DNA from: Aestuariicoccus sp032586235
GTDB taxonomy: Bacteria > Pseudomonadota > Alphaproteobacteria > Rhodobacterales > Rhodobacteraceae
NCBI RefSeq assembly: GCF_032586235.1
Contig: NZ_JAWHTD010000017.1
Span: forward strand, 1 to 64,000
DNA: 64,000 bases
Direction of reading: 5' to 3'
The notes beneath the pieces are model-generated. The model was not told where the DNA came from. It made no database searches and saw only the letters and a program-made list of their open reading frames with translations. This document shows positions 16,502 through 25,268 of the stretch, in pieces; position 1 is the first letter of the stretch; the number at the start of each line of letters is the position of its first letter. Position numbers and translations under genes: made by a program.

Positions 16502-17340
16502 TGGATGGATTTGGCTCTGAAATCGTCCGCCTGGGCGACATCGCCATCGGCGGCGCCAACCCTTTCGCGCTGATCGCCGGGCCCTGCCAGCTCGAAAGCC
16601 TGGAGCACGCAAGGATGATGGCCGACCGCATCGCCGAGGCCTGCGCCCCCACCGGCACGCGTTTTATATTCAAAGCCAGCTACGACAAGGCCAACCGCTC
16701 GTCCATCGGCACCGAACGCGGGCTCGGGATGGAGAGGGGGCTCGAGATCCTGGGCCGCATCAGGGACGAATTCGGCTGCCCCGTGCTGACCGATGTGCAC
16801 CTGCCTGACCAATGCGCCCCCGCCGCAGAGGTCTGCGACGTGCTGCAAATCCCCGCCTTCCTCTGCCGCCAGACCGACCTCCTGCTGGCCGCCGGCGAAA
16901 CCGGCGCGGCGATCAACGTCAAGAAAGGCCAGTTCCTGGCCCCCTGGGACATGGGCAACGTCGCCGCCAAGATCGCCAGCACCGGCAACCGGCGGATCCT
17001 GCTCTGCGACCGGGGGACCTCGTTCGGCTACAACACCCTGGTCAGCGACTTCCGCGGCCTGCCCACGATGGCGGCGACGGGCTATCCGGTGGTCTTCGAC
17101 GCGACCCATTCGGTGCAGCAGCCGGGCGGGCAGGGCGCGACATCGGGCGGGCAGCGGGAATTCGCGCCGGTGCTGGCGCGCGCGGCCTGCGCGGTGGGGG
17201 TGAGCGCGCTTTTCATCGAGACGCACCAGGATCCCGACAACGCCCCCAGCGACGGGCCCAACATGATCCCCGTGGAGCGCATGGGCGCGCTGGTGGCCGA
17301 ACTGCGCGGCTTTGACGACCTGCGCAAGGGCCGGGCGTGA
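16501..17340 (+). CDS. kdsA: Kdo-8-phosphate synthase (KdsA)
   Basis: The 279-residue enzyme condenses phosphoenolpyruvate with arabinose 5-phosphate. Diagnostic motifs are IAGPCQLESLEHA, FKASYDKANRSS, VLTDVHLP, IPAFLCRQTDLL, NVKKGQFLAPWDM and the C-terminal THQDPDNAPSDGPNMIP. The sequence NVKKGQFL in place of a metal-binding Cys near residue 10 of the family leaves open whether this is the metal-dependent or metal-independent form. It is the third gene of the kdsDBA operon. Kdo-8-phosphate phosphatase is not encoded in the window and must be supplied elsewhere. Confidence 0.93.
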   Translation: MDGFGSEIVRLGDIAIGGANPFALIAGPCQLESLEHARMMADRIAEACAPTGTRFIFKASYDKANRSSIGTERGLGMERGLEILGRIRDEFGCPVLTDVHLPDQCAPAAEVCDVLQIPAFLCRQTDLLLAAGETGAAINVKKGQFLAPWDMGNVAAKIASTGNRRILLCDRGTSFGYNTLVSDFRGLPTMAATGYPVVFDATHSVQQPGGQGATSGGQREFAPVLARAACAVGVSALFIETHQDPDNAPSDGPNMIPVERMGALVAELRGFDDLRKGRA

Positions 17341-17708
17341 ACCGGCGCGCCGCGCTGGCCTTGGCGCTGGCGATGACGACAGGAGGCATGGGCATGAGCC
17401 AGACACCCCTGACCGTGGCCTGCGTGGCCCAAAGCGCCAAGACCGCACTGCCAAACGGCCTTTGCGACCGCTTCGCCGAGGCCGTCCGTTTCGCCGCGAA
17501 ACGGCCCGTTCGGGCCATCACAGAGCCTGAAAACGCCGACCTGACGCTGGTGGTGCTGCAGGCCGGCCCACAGGCCTTCAGCGCGCGCATCGACACCGCA
17601 CAGGGGCCGGGCGCCCCGCGCGCCATGTCGCGCCGCGACGCACCGCTCGACGACGCGGCCCATGACGCGCTTTTGGCCGGGCTCGTGGCGAAGGCGCCGC
17701 TGCCGTAG
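17337..17708 (+). CDS. Small exported hypothetical protein
   Basis: I do not recognise this 123-residue protein. A GTG start at 17337 overlaps the kdsA stop, so it is probably the last gene of the kds operon. It begins with a signal-peptide-like segment (MNRRAALALALAMTTGG), which implies export to the periplasm. The mature part contains a pair of cysteines (VACVAQ and GLCDRF) that could form a disulfide. Position suggests a link with polysaccharide production, but there is no direct evidence. Confidence 0.5.
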   Translation: MNRRAALALALAMTTGGMGMSQTPLTVACVAQSAKTALPNGLCDRFAEAVRFAAKRPVRAITEPENADLTLVVLQAGPQAFSARIDTAQGPGAPRAMSRRDAPLDDAAHDALLAGLVAKAPLP

Positions 17709-17729
17709 GGTGTGCGCTTTGCGCGCACC
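17709..17729 (+). terminator. Hairpin at end of kds operon
   Basis: GGTGTGCGC and GCGCGCACC pair around a TTT loop, with one wobble, directly after the stop at 17708. There is no T tract, so the terminator call is tentative. Confidence 0.4.
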
Positions 17730-17867
17730 GCGCCGGACGGCATGCGCGCGGCTTTGAATTGAACTCTACCGGAACGTCGTATTTCCGCCAAAATTCGTTA
17801 AAAGCCCCTGAAGCCGGGGCCGCCATTCTGAACTCGAAGCGCGGGGACGCGTTGGGGGATAAGCGGG

Positions 17868-19954
17868 ATGGCGTTGCGGCTGGAACCGGCGGGCACCTAT
17901 GTGCCGGCCGGATTTGAAGACCCTTTGATATATGGCTTGATCACGCCGGTTGCGGTGGATCAGAGCCATTTTCTGGCAGTGACCGACCATGCCGCCGGGG
18001 TCACGCGGATGGCCGACCTGAGCGATGGCCTCGACATGGGCGGCGCCGACTGGCACCTGCCGGGCGCGCGCGTGGCGCTGAGCGTGAACGGCACGGGTGG
18101 CAGCGTCGCGCCGCAGATGTTCGAGGTGGCGCAGGGGGCCTCCACCGCCACCCAGGCGATGCTGGGGCAGGGGGCGCAGCAGTGCCGATCTGATCACGCT
18201 CGTCTGCGCCAGCGCGGGCGGGCAGGCGTTCTACATCGCCGCCCGGGCCGACGGCGCGGGGATCACCGCGATCGCTGCGAACGGGGCGAGGATGCCAGGT
18301 GCTACGCTCACGCGCGGCGACAGCGCCAATGCCTACCTCGACCACGTGTCGGATCTGGCGGTCCTCGGCACGGCGCAGGGGGTCTTCGTCGCCGCCGCCT
18401 CGGCCAGCGAACACGGCGTCAGCGTGGTGCGGCTGGACAGCGGCGGCGGCCTGACGCCGGTGGCGCATCTGGGCCAGCCCAACAGTGTGCCGGTGCAGGG
18501 CCTGACCGCGCTCGAGGCGGGGGAGGTGGACGGGCGCGAATACCTGATCGCCGCGGCCAGGGGATCCTCCAGCCTAACGGTTTTTGCGGTCTCCGACACG
18601 GGCGGGCTGAGCGTGACCGATCATGTGGGCGACGCCCTGCCGACCCGCTTCGCCGGGGCGGCGCATCTGCCAGTGTCGAAAGCGGCGGTCAGGTATTTGT
18701 GATCACAAATGGGCAGGGCGACGGCCTCAGCCTCTTCCGGCTGACCGCAAAGGGCCGCCTGGTGCACGATCACAGCCTCGAGGACAGGACCGATCTGGCG
18801 CTCGACAATGTCTCGGCGCTGGGGGCAGTTGCAGTCGAGGAGGGCATCGCGGTGCTGACGACCTCGGCCACCGAGGCGGGATTGTGCTTTTACAGGATCG
18901 ATTTCAGTCCTGGCGCGGTGGTCGCCCAGGGTGCGGGCGAGGTCACGGGCACCGGCGGCGACGATCTTTTATCGTTCACGTCCGGCGCGTGCCGCGACCT
19001 GATCAGCGACGGGCCGGGACAGGACACGCTCTCGGGCGGGGCGGGGGCGGATATCTTCCTGCTTCGCGCCGATGGCCGTTGCGATGTGATCACGGATATC
19101 CGACCGGGGCAGGATCTGCTCGACCTGTCGCTCTGGCCGTTCCTCTAAAGCGCCGATCAGATTGAGGTGGAGAGCACCTTTTGGGGCGCTGTGATCACAT
19201 TCGGCGGCGAAGAGCTGGAGTTGCGCAGCTGGAACGGCGCGAGCCTGAGTGCCGGGCATGTCGCGCAGCTTCTGGCCGCGGGCACTGCCCGCATCGCGGT
19301 CGAGACCGGGCCGCTGCAGGTGGCCGATCCGCCGCCCGATCCCGACCCGTTCCCGGGCAGTGTGCCAGGCCCCGATCCGCTGCCCTCGGCGCCGGACCCC
19401 GATCCGGCGCCTTCCCCCCAACCCCAGCCGGAACCAGCGCCGCCGCCCCAGCCGGGCCCCGCGTCGCCGCCTGCGGTCAACGTGCTCGAGGGCGGCGTGA
19501 GGGCAGATGTGCTCGAGGGTGGGGAGGGGGCCGACATGATCGGCGAGCGCGGCGGCGACGACACCCTGCGCGGGCATGGCGGCGACGACACCGTGGCGGG
19601 GGCCGAGGGCGACGACCGTGTGCTGGGGGGCGAGGGGGCCGATTTCCTGGCGGGCGGTGGGCGCGACGATGTGCTGCGCGGCGAGGCGGGGGCGACCGGC
19701 TCAACGGCGGCGCGGATGTCTTCGTCTTCAACGCGCTGGTCAGCGGCGAAACCGACGTGATCAAGGATTTCCAGGACGGGATCGACACGCTGCGCCTGGC
19801 CAGTCTGCCGGGGCAGGGCCAGGCGGCGAAATTCGCGCAATTGCAGATCTCCGACGGGGCCGCGGGGGCCGAGATCGCCTGGGGTGGCCATGTCATCGTG
19901 CTGGAGGGCGTCAATGCCGCGGCGATCGGTCCCGACGACATGGTCCTGACCTGA
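17868..19954 (+). pseudogene. Decayed RTX (hemolysin-type calcium-binding) gene
   Basis: Read through, this was an RTX protein of about 690 residues. It had an N-terminal part with beta-propeller-like repeats (LITLVCASAGGQAFYIAARA, LTALEAGEVDGREYLIAAA), a short RTX block, a Pro-rich linker and a second RTX block. It ended in the same C-terminal module as its neighbours (DVIKDFQDGIDTLRLA). It is broken by single-base frameshifts at about 18170, 18675 and 19695, and by an in-frame TAA at 19146-19148. After that stop the same frame continues sensibly. It is either a real pseudogene or a sequence with assembly errors. Confidence 0.75.
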
Positions 19955-20118
19955 GCCGAGGGCGCAAATCGGCCCGAATTTGACCCGACTTGGTCACATA
20001 TCCGCAAGATTTCGCGGATATCCGGGCCCGGCCCGCGGTTAAGATGGACAAGCGCCCGCCGGGCTGACACCACTTTGACCAGCGATAAAAACAGACCAGC
20101 AGAACAGGCGATCCTCTC

Positions 20119-23040
20119 ATGTGCACCATTTGCTCCTCCTACGAACGGGTTCTGGTGGATGCGGCGGCGGGCGTGCCGCTGACCGACCCCACCGGGCTGG
20201 CCGGCTATGCCGCGGTCCGCGAGGCGGTCAGCACCGCCAACCTGAGCGAAGGGTCGGATGCGACGGCGGGCACGGGCACCGCCTATACGATGTCGGTGGG
20301 CGATGTCTTTTCCGGCACGATCTCGTCGGGCAGCGACAGCGACTGGATCGCGGTCAGCCTGTCGGGCGGGGAGAACTACGTCTTCTCGGCCTGGGGCACG
20401 GGCGGCTGGACGGACGGGTTGAACGATACCGTGCTGACGGTGCATGGCACCGGCGGCGGGGTGCTGGCGAGTGTGGACGATATTGTTCCTGCGGATCCCC
20501 CGTTCCCGGGCAATCAATTCTCGGTGGTGCAGTTCACCGCCCCCTCCAGCGGCACCTATTACCTGGAGGTGGAAAGCTTCGACTCCGAGACCGGTGATTA
20601 CCAGCTGATGGCGGCGACCGAGTTCTACACCGTCCAGCAGGCCGCCACCTATATCGCCGAGATCGACTGGGGCACGCCCTCGCCGATCTATTTCGACACC
20701 ACGACGATCACGGTGAACCTGGATGCGCTGACCGCCGCGGGCAAGCAGCTGGCCCGCTGGGCGCTCGAGGCCTGGGAGGACGCCATCGGCGTGACCTTCC
20801 AGGAGACCAGCGACGCGACACCGGGTATCCTTTTCAGCGACGACCAATCCGGGGCTTTCGCGGGGCCGGCCTACTACAACCCCGAGACCGGTGTGACAGC
20901 CCCGAACCCGAGTGCGGGGATACCTGGCGCGACCGTCAACATCAGCACCCAGTGGCTGACCGACAACGGCACCACGATCGACAGCTATTCCTACCAGACC
21001 TACCTGCACGAGATCGGCCATGCGCTGGGTCTGGGCCATCCCGGTCCCTATGACGGCGTCGCGACCTACGGCGACGACAACATCCATTCCAACGACAGCA
21101 CGCTCTATTCGGTGATGAGCTATTTCAACCCCGACGACAATCCCAATGTCGCGGGCGACGATCCAACGATCCTGACGCCGATGCTGGCCGACCTGGTGGC
21201 GGTGCACGGGATCTACGGCCGGCCCGCCGCCAATACCGGGGACACGGTCTGGGGGTCGGAATCCAACGTTGACGGCTGGCTGGGCACGCTCTTCGGCATC
21301 ATCTTCGACGGCGGCACCCAGGACAGCAGCTTCTACACCGGCGGGCCGGTGTCCTTCACCATCTTCGACACCGGCGGCATCGACACGGTGAACCTCGCCC
21401 CGGTGGCCAGCGACCAGAAGATCGACCTGCGCCCCGGCGCGGTGTCGGACATCCGCGGCACCGTGGGTGGCATAGTGATCGACGTCGACACCACGATCGA
21501 GAACGCCATCGGCGGGTCGGGCGACGACAGCATCGTCGGCAATGCCGCCGACAACCGCCTGATCGGGCGCGGCGGCAACGACACGATCGACGGGCTGGGG
21601 GGCGAGGACACCGTGGTGCTCAACGTCACGCGCAATTCGGTCACCGTCAGCCAGGAGGGCGCGACGCTGGTGATCGCCTCGACCCTGGGCACCGATTACT
21701 ACCGCAACATCGAGCTCTTCCAGTTCTCCAACGGCACCTTCACCGCGGCGCAGCTGCTGGGCGACGACACGGTCGAGCCCGCCGCCCCGACCGAGGGCGA
21801 CGACATCCTGACCGGCACCGGCGGCGACGATAGCATCGACTCGCTCGGCGGCAATGACCACGTCAGCGCCGGGGCGGGCGACGACACCGTTGTGGGCGCT
21901 GACGGCAACGACGACCTGCAGGGCGGCACCGGCAACGACAGCCTGAGCGGCGGGCTGGGCGCCGACACGCTGGAGGGCGGCGCGGGCGACGACACGCTGG
22001 CGGGCGGCGGTGGCAGCGCCGACAATGCGGTTTTCGCCATCGCCCGCGGCAGCGCCACGGTCACCGATCTGGGCAATGGATCGGTGCGCATCGTGTCGGA
22101 CACGCTGGGCACCGACGTGGTGTCGGGGGTCGAGTTCTTCACCTTCAGCGACGGCACGGTCGATCTGGACACGCTGCTGGGCACCGGCGGCGCGACCGGC
22201 GAGGGCGGCCTGCAGGTGGGCACCGAGGGGGGCGACACGCTGACCGGCGACGCGGGCGAGGATTCGCTCTTCGGGCAGGGCGGCAACGACAGCCTCAATG
22301 GCGGCTCGGGCGACGACCTGCTGGCCGGATCGGCCGGCAACGACACCATCCTCGGCGGGCTGGGCAACGACGAGATCGGCGGCGGGCTCGGCAATGACAG
22401 CATCTCGGGCGGGGCCGACAACGACACCATCGGCGCGGGCCAGGGCGACGACACCGCCGACGGCGGTGCGGGCAACGACATCGTCAACGGCGGCGCCGGC
22501 GACGACGTGCTGACCGGCGGGACCGGCAACGACACCATGGGTGCGGGTTTCAACAACGACGACGTGCAGGGCGGCGACGGCGGCGACAGCCTGGGCGGCG
22601 GCACCGGCCGCGACACGCTCGACGGCGGCGACGGCGACGACAGCATCGGCGGCGGTGAGGGCGACGACCTGGTGCTCGGCGGCACCGGGGCCGACTTCCT
22701 GGCGGGCGGCGGGCGCAACGACACGATCGACGGCGGCGCCGGCGGCGACCGCATCAACGGCGGGCTGGGGGACGACGACCTGATCGGCGGCGCGGGCGCG
22801 GATATCTTCATCTTCAACGACCTGGTGGGCGGCGAATGGGACATCATCCTCGACTTCCAGGACGGGCTCGACCTGATCCGCCTGAGCGGGGTCGAGGGCC
22901 AGGGGCTGGCCGGCAAGTTCGCCGCCCTGTCGATCACCGACGGCAGCTTCGGCGCGGTGGTGCAGTACGGCGGCCACCGGATCGACGTCGACGGGGTCGA
23001 TGCCGCCGATCTCGATGCGGGCGACTTCCTCTTCGTCTGA
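20119..23040 (+). CDS. Secreted serralysin-like RTX metalloprotease
   Basis: This 973-residue protein is probably a secreted zinc protease. It has no Sec signal; residues 1-15 (MCTICSSYERVLVDA) are typical of rhodobacterial RTX enzymes. Residues 55-170 form a pre-peptidase C-terminal (PPC) beta domain. The catalytic domain has the zinc motif HEIGHALGLGH (297-307) and the Met-turn SVMSYF (Met333), as in M10B serralysins. RTX nonapeptides (GGxGNDxxx) fill about 480-900, and the shared module ends in DFLFV. Export should use a type I secretion system, which is not in this window. The protease could release or process matrix proteins. Confidence 0.88.
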   Translation: MCTICSSYERVLVDAAAGVPLTDPTGLAGYAAVREAVSTANLSEGSDATAGTGTAYTMSVGDVFSGTISSGSDSDWIAVSLSGGENYVFSAWGTGGWTDGLNDTVLTVHGTGGGVLASVDDIVPADPPFPGNQFSVVQFTAPSSGTYYLEVESFDSETGDYQLMAATEFYTVQQAATYIAEIDWGTPSPIYFDTTTITVNLDALTAAGKQLARWALEAWEDAIGVTFQETSDATPGILFSDDQSGAFAGPAYYNPETGVTAPNPSAGIPGATVNISTQWLTDNGTTIDSYSYQTYLHEIGHALGLGHPGPYDGVATYGDDNIHSNDSTLYSVMSYFNPDDNPNVAGDDPTILTPMLADLVAVHGIYGRPAANTGDTVWGSESNVDGWLGTLFGIIFDGGTQDSSFYTGGPVSFTIFDTGGIDTVNLAPVASDQKIDLRPGAVSDIRGTVGGIVIDVDTTIENAIGGSGDDSIVGNAADNRLIGRGGNDTIDGLGGEDTVVLNVTRNSVTVSQEGATLVIASTLGTDYYRNIELFQFSNGTFTAAQLLGDDTVEPAAPTEGDDILTGTGGDDSIDSLGGNDHVSAGAGDDTVVGADGNDDLQGGTGNDSLSGGLGADTLEGGAGDDTLAGGGGSADNAVFAIARGSATVTDLGNGSVRIVSDTLGTDVVSGVEFFTFSDGTVDLDTLLGTGGATGEGGLQVGTEGGDTLTGDAGEDSLFGQGGNDSLNGGSGDDLLAGSAGNDTILGGLGNDEIGGGLGNDSISGGADNDTIGAGQGDDTADGGAGNDIVNGGAGDDVLTGGTGNDTMGAGFNNDDVQGGDGGDSLGGGTGRDTLDGGDGDDSIGGGEGDDLVLGGTGADFLAGGGRNDTIDGGAGGDRINGGLGDDDLIGGAGADIFIFNDLVGGEWDIILDFQDGLDLIRLSGVEGQGLAGKFAALSITDGSFGAVVQYGGHRIDVDGVDAADLDAGDFLFV

Positions 23041-23201
23041 GCGGGGCGGGGGCGCGATCCGACCGGTTGGCATAAAATCGCCATAAACCTGCGGTCTATT
23101 CCGGCCCGCAGGGGCGGTTTTAAACCCCCGGGTCATGGCGCCGGGGCCGCTTTGGCGGCACCAAGGGGCCCATATCCAAGGCGCGACACGAGAGGGACCA
23201 G

Positions 23202-24989
23202 ATGGAAAACGCATATTCCTTTTCATTCGATGCGGCGGGCATCGTCACCGGCATTTTCGAGGTCGAGGAGGACGGCACGCTCGACCCCAAGACCCCCGAT
23301 GCGGACGAAAGCTATGAGCTGATCGACGGCTTCGTCGTCGAGATCGACAGCGGCCCCTTCCCCGAATGGGAGGTCTATGCCGAGGATCCCGAGACCGGCT
23401 ACTGGTTCGAGGTGGCCGATGGCGACGGCGTCTTCGACCCGGCGGTGCTCGGCGGGCTGACAGATGTCACGGTGCCGCCCGTCGAGGACGACGAGGAAGA
23501 GGAGGGCGAGGATATCGACGCCTATGTCTTCGAGTTTGCCGATGACGGCACGGTCACGGCGGTCTTCGAGGTGGGCCCGGGCGGCGCGCTGGAGCCCGAG
23601 GAGATCGACCCCGATGAAAGCTATGCGCTGATCGACGGTTTCGTAGTCGAGACCGAGACCGGCCTGACTCCCGAATGGGAGGTCTACGCCAAGGATCCCG
23701 AGACCGGCTATTGGTACGAGGTGGCCGATGGCGACGGCGTCTTCGACCCGGCGGTGCTGGACGGGCTGGCCGGTGTCACGGTGCCGCCCGTCTGGGACGA
23801 CGAGGAAGAGGACGACTCCGGCGACGACGAAGAGGATGACGGCGACGACTCCGAGGACGATGAAGAGGACGATGGTGAGGAAGACGACGGCGGCGATCCC
23901 GACGCCTATCACTTCGAATTCGACGACACCGCCGCGGTGATCGCGGTTTCCGAGGTCGAGGACGACGGCACGCTGGACCCCGAGGAGATCGAGGACGACG
24001 AAAGCTATACCCTGATCGAAGGCTTCGTGTTGAAGACCGAACACGGCCACGGCGCGCCGGAATGGTCGGTCTATGCCAAGGACCCCGACACCGACCATTG
24101 GTACGAGGTGGCCGAGGGCTACGGCACCTTCGTGCCCGCGCTGCTGCAGGAACTGCCCGCCCAGGTGTCGGCCGAGGTCATGGCCCATTACGTCGCCGCG
24201 CATGACATCTCGTACCATTGGGGCGAGGAGGGCGACGACAGCCTGGAAGGCGACGCGGGCGACGACCACATGGGCGCCGGCGCGGGCAACGACCATGCCC
24301 ATGGCGGCGGCGGCAACGACGTGATGGGCGGAGGCCTGGGCAACGACACCATGTCGGGCGACGCGGGTGACGACGTGATCGGCTGCGGCCTGGGCGATGA
24401 TAGCGCCGACGGCGGCGATGGCGAGGACGTGGTCAACGGTGGCGCGGGCGACGACACCATGTCGGGCGGCACCGGCGACGACACCATGGGCGCCTCCTTC
24501 GGCAGCGACAGCGTCGACGGCGGCGACGGTCACGACAACATGGGCGGCGGCGCGGGCACCGACGACATCGCCTGCGGCGAAGGCGACGATCATGCCGGCG
24601 GCGGCGAGGGCGACGACACGATCAATGGCGATGCGGGCGACGACTTCCTCGCCGGCGGCGGGCGTGACGACCTGATCGACGGCGGCACCGGCAACGACAC
24701 GATCAACGGCGGCAAGGGCAACGACACCATGACCGGCGGCGAAGGGGCGGATGTCTTCGTCTTCCGCCATTTCAACGACGGCGAGGTCGACCTGATCACC
24801 GATTTCGAGGACGGCATCGACCTGTTGCGGCTCAAGGACGTGGAGACCGAGGACGGCCAGAGCGATTTCGAGGCGCTCACCATCACCGACACCGCCGCGG
24901 GCGCGCAGATCGTCAATGACGGCCACACCATCGTGCTCGAAGGCGTCGCGGAGGCCGATCTGGGGGCCGAGGATTTCCTCTTCGTCTGA
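23202..24989 (+). CDS. RTX protein with triplicated acidic domain
   Basis: I do not recognise the N-terminal domain of this 595-residue, extremely acidic protein. It occurs three times, at about residues 5-92, 105-196 and 233-325. Each copy has FxFD/E, a DESYxLIDGF/EGF segment, EWEVYAKDPETGYW-like sequence and a VFDPAVL-like end. Asp/Glu-only linkers separate the copies. An RTX block (340-515) follows, unusually rich in His, Met and Cys variants (DDHMGAGAGNDHAHGGGG, IGCGLGDD, IACGEGDDHAGGG), and then the common C-terminal module ending in DFLFV. It has no signal peptide and is likely a type I secretion substrate. Calcium binding is expected. Confidence 0.75.
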   Translation: MENAYSFSFDAAGIVTGIFEVEEDGTLDPKTPDADESYELIDGFVVEIDSGPFPEWEVYAEDPETGYWFEVADGDGVFDPAVLGGLTDVTVPPVEDDEEEEGEDIDAYVFEFADDGTVTAVFEVGPGGALEPEEIDPDESYALIDGFVVETETGLTPEWEVYAKDPETGYWYEVADGDGVFDPAVLDGLAGVTVPPVWDDEEEDDSGDDEEDDGDDSEDDEEDDGEEDDGGDPDAYHFEFDDTAAVIAVSEVEDDGTLDPEEIEDDESYTLIEGFVLKTEHGHGAPEWSVYAKDPDTDHWYEVAEGYGTFVPALLQELPAQVSAEVMAHYVAAHDISYHWGEEGDDSLEGDAGDDHMGAGAGNDHAHGGGGNDVMGGGLGNDTMSGDAGDDVIGCGLGDDSADGGDGEDVVNGGAGDDTMSGGTGDDTMGASFGSDSVDGGDGHDNMGGGAGTDDIACGEGDDHAGGGEGDDTINGDAGDDFLAGGGRDDLIDGGTGNDTINGGKGNDTMTGGEGADVFVFRHFNDGEVDLITDFEDGIDLLRLKDVETEDGQSDFEALTITDTAAGAQIVNDGHTIVLEGVAEADLGAEDFLFV

Positions 24990-25268
24990 GCCTGAAACAG
25001 GCTCTCATCCGGCCCGAAACGGGTCTTGCGGCGCCCCGTCCCGGGGCGCCGTTCGCATGACCGGGGCGCGAAGGGACAGGCCGGATGGCCGCGTCCCGGC
25101 CCCACCCTGTGGCGAAAACAAAGCGCCCGGGCCGCCAATCGGCGCGCGGTGGCCTTTCGCGTTTGACAGCGCAGCGGCACAGTTTCTAGGATTCCGGCCA
25201 TAATAAAAACATCCCCGAGTGGCAGGCCTCGGGCCTGCGCCCCGGGATGAACGAGGAAAGAGAGCAGA

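Noticed and set aside
21780..22760. Regular short repeats that could suggest a CRISPR array or satellite DNA
   Set aside because: The units are about 27 bases, in frame and encode the nonapeptide GGxGxDxxx with variable third bases. There are no conserved repeat-spacer units and no cas genes.
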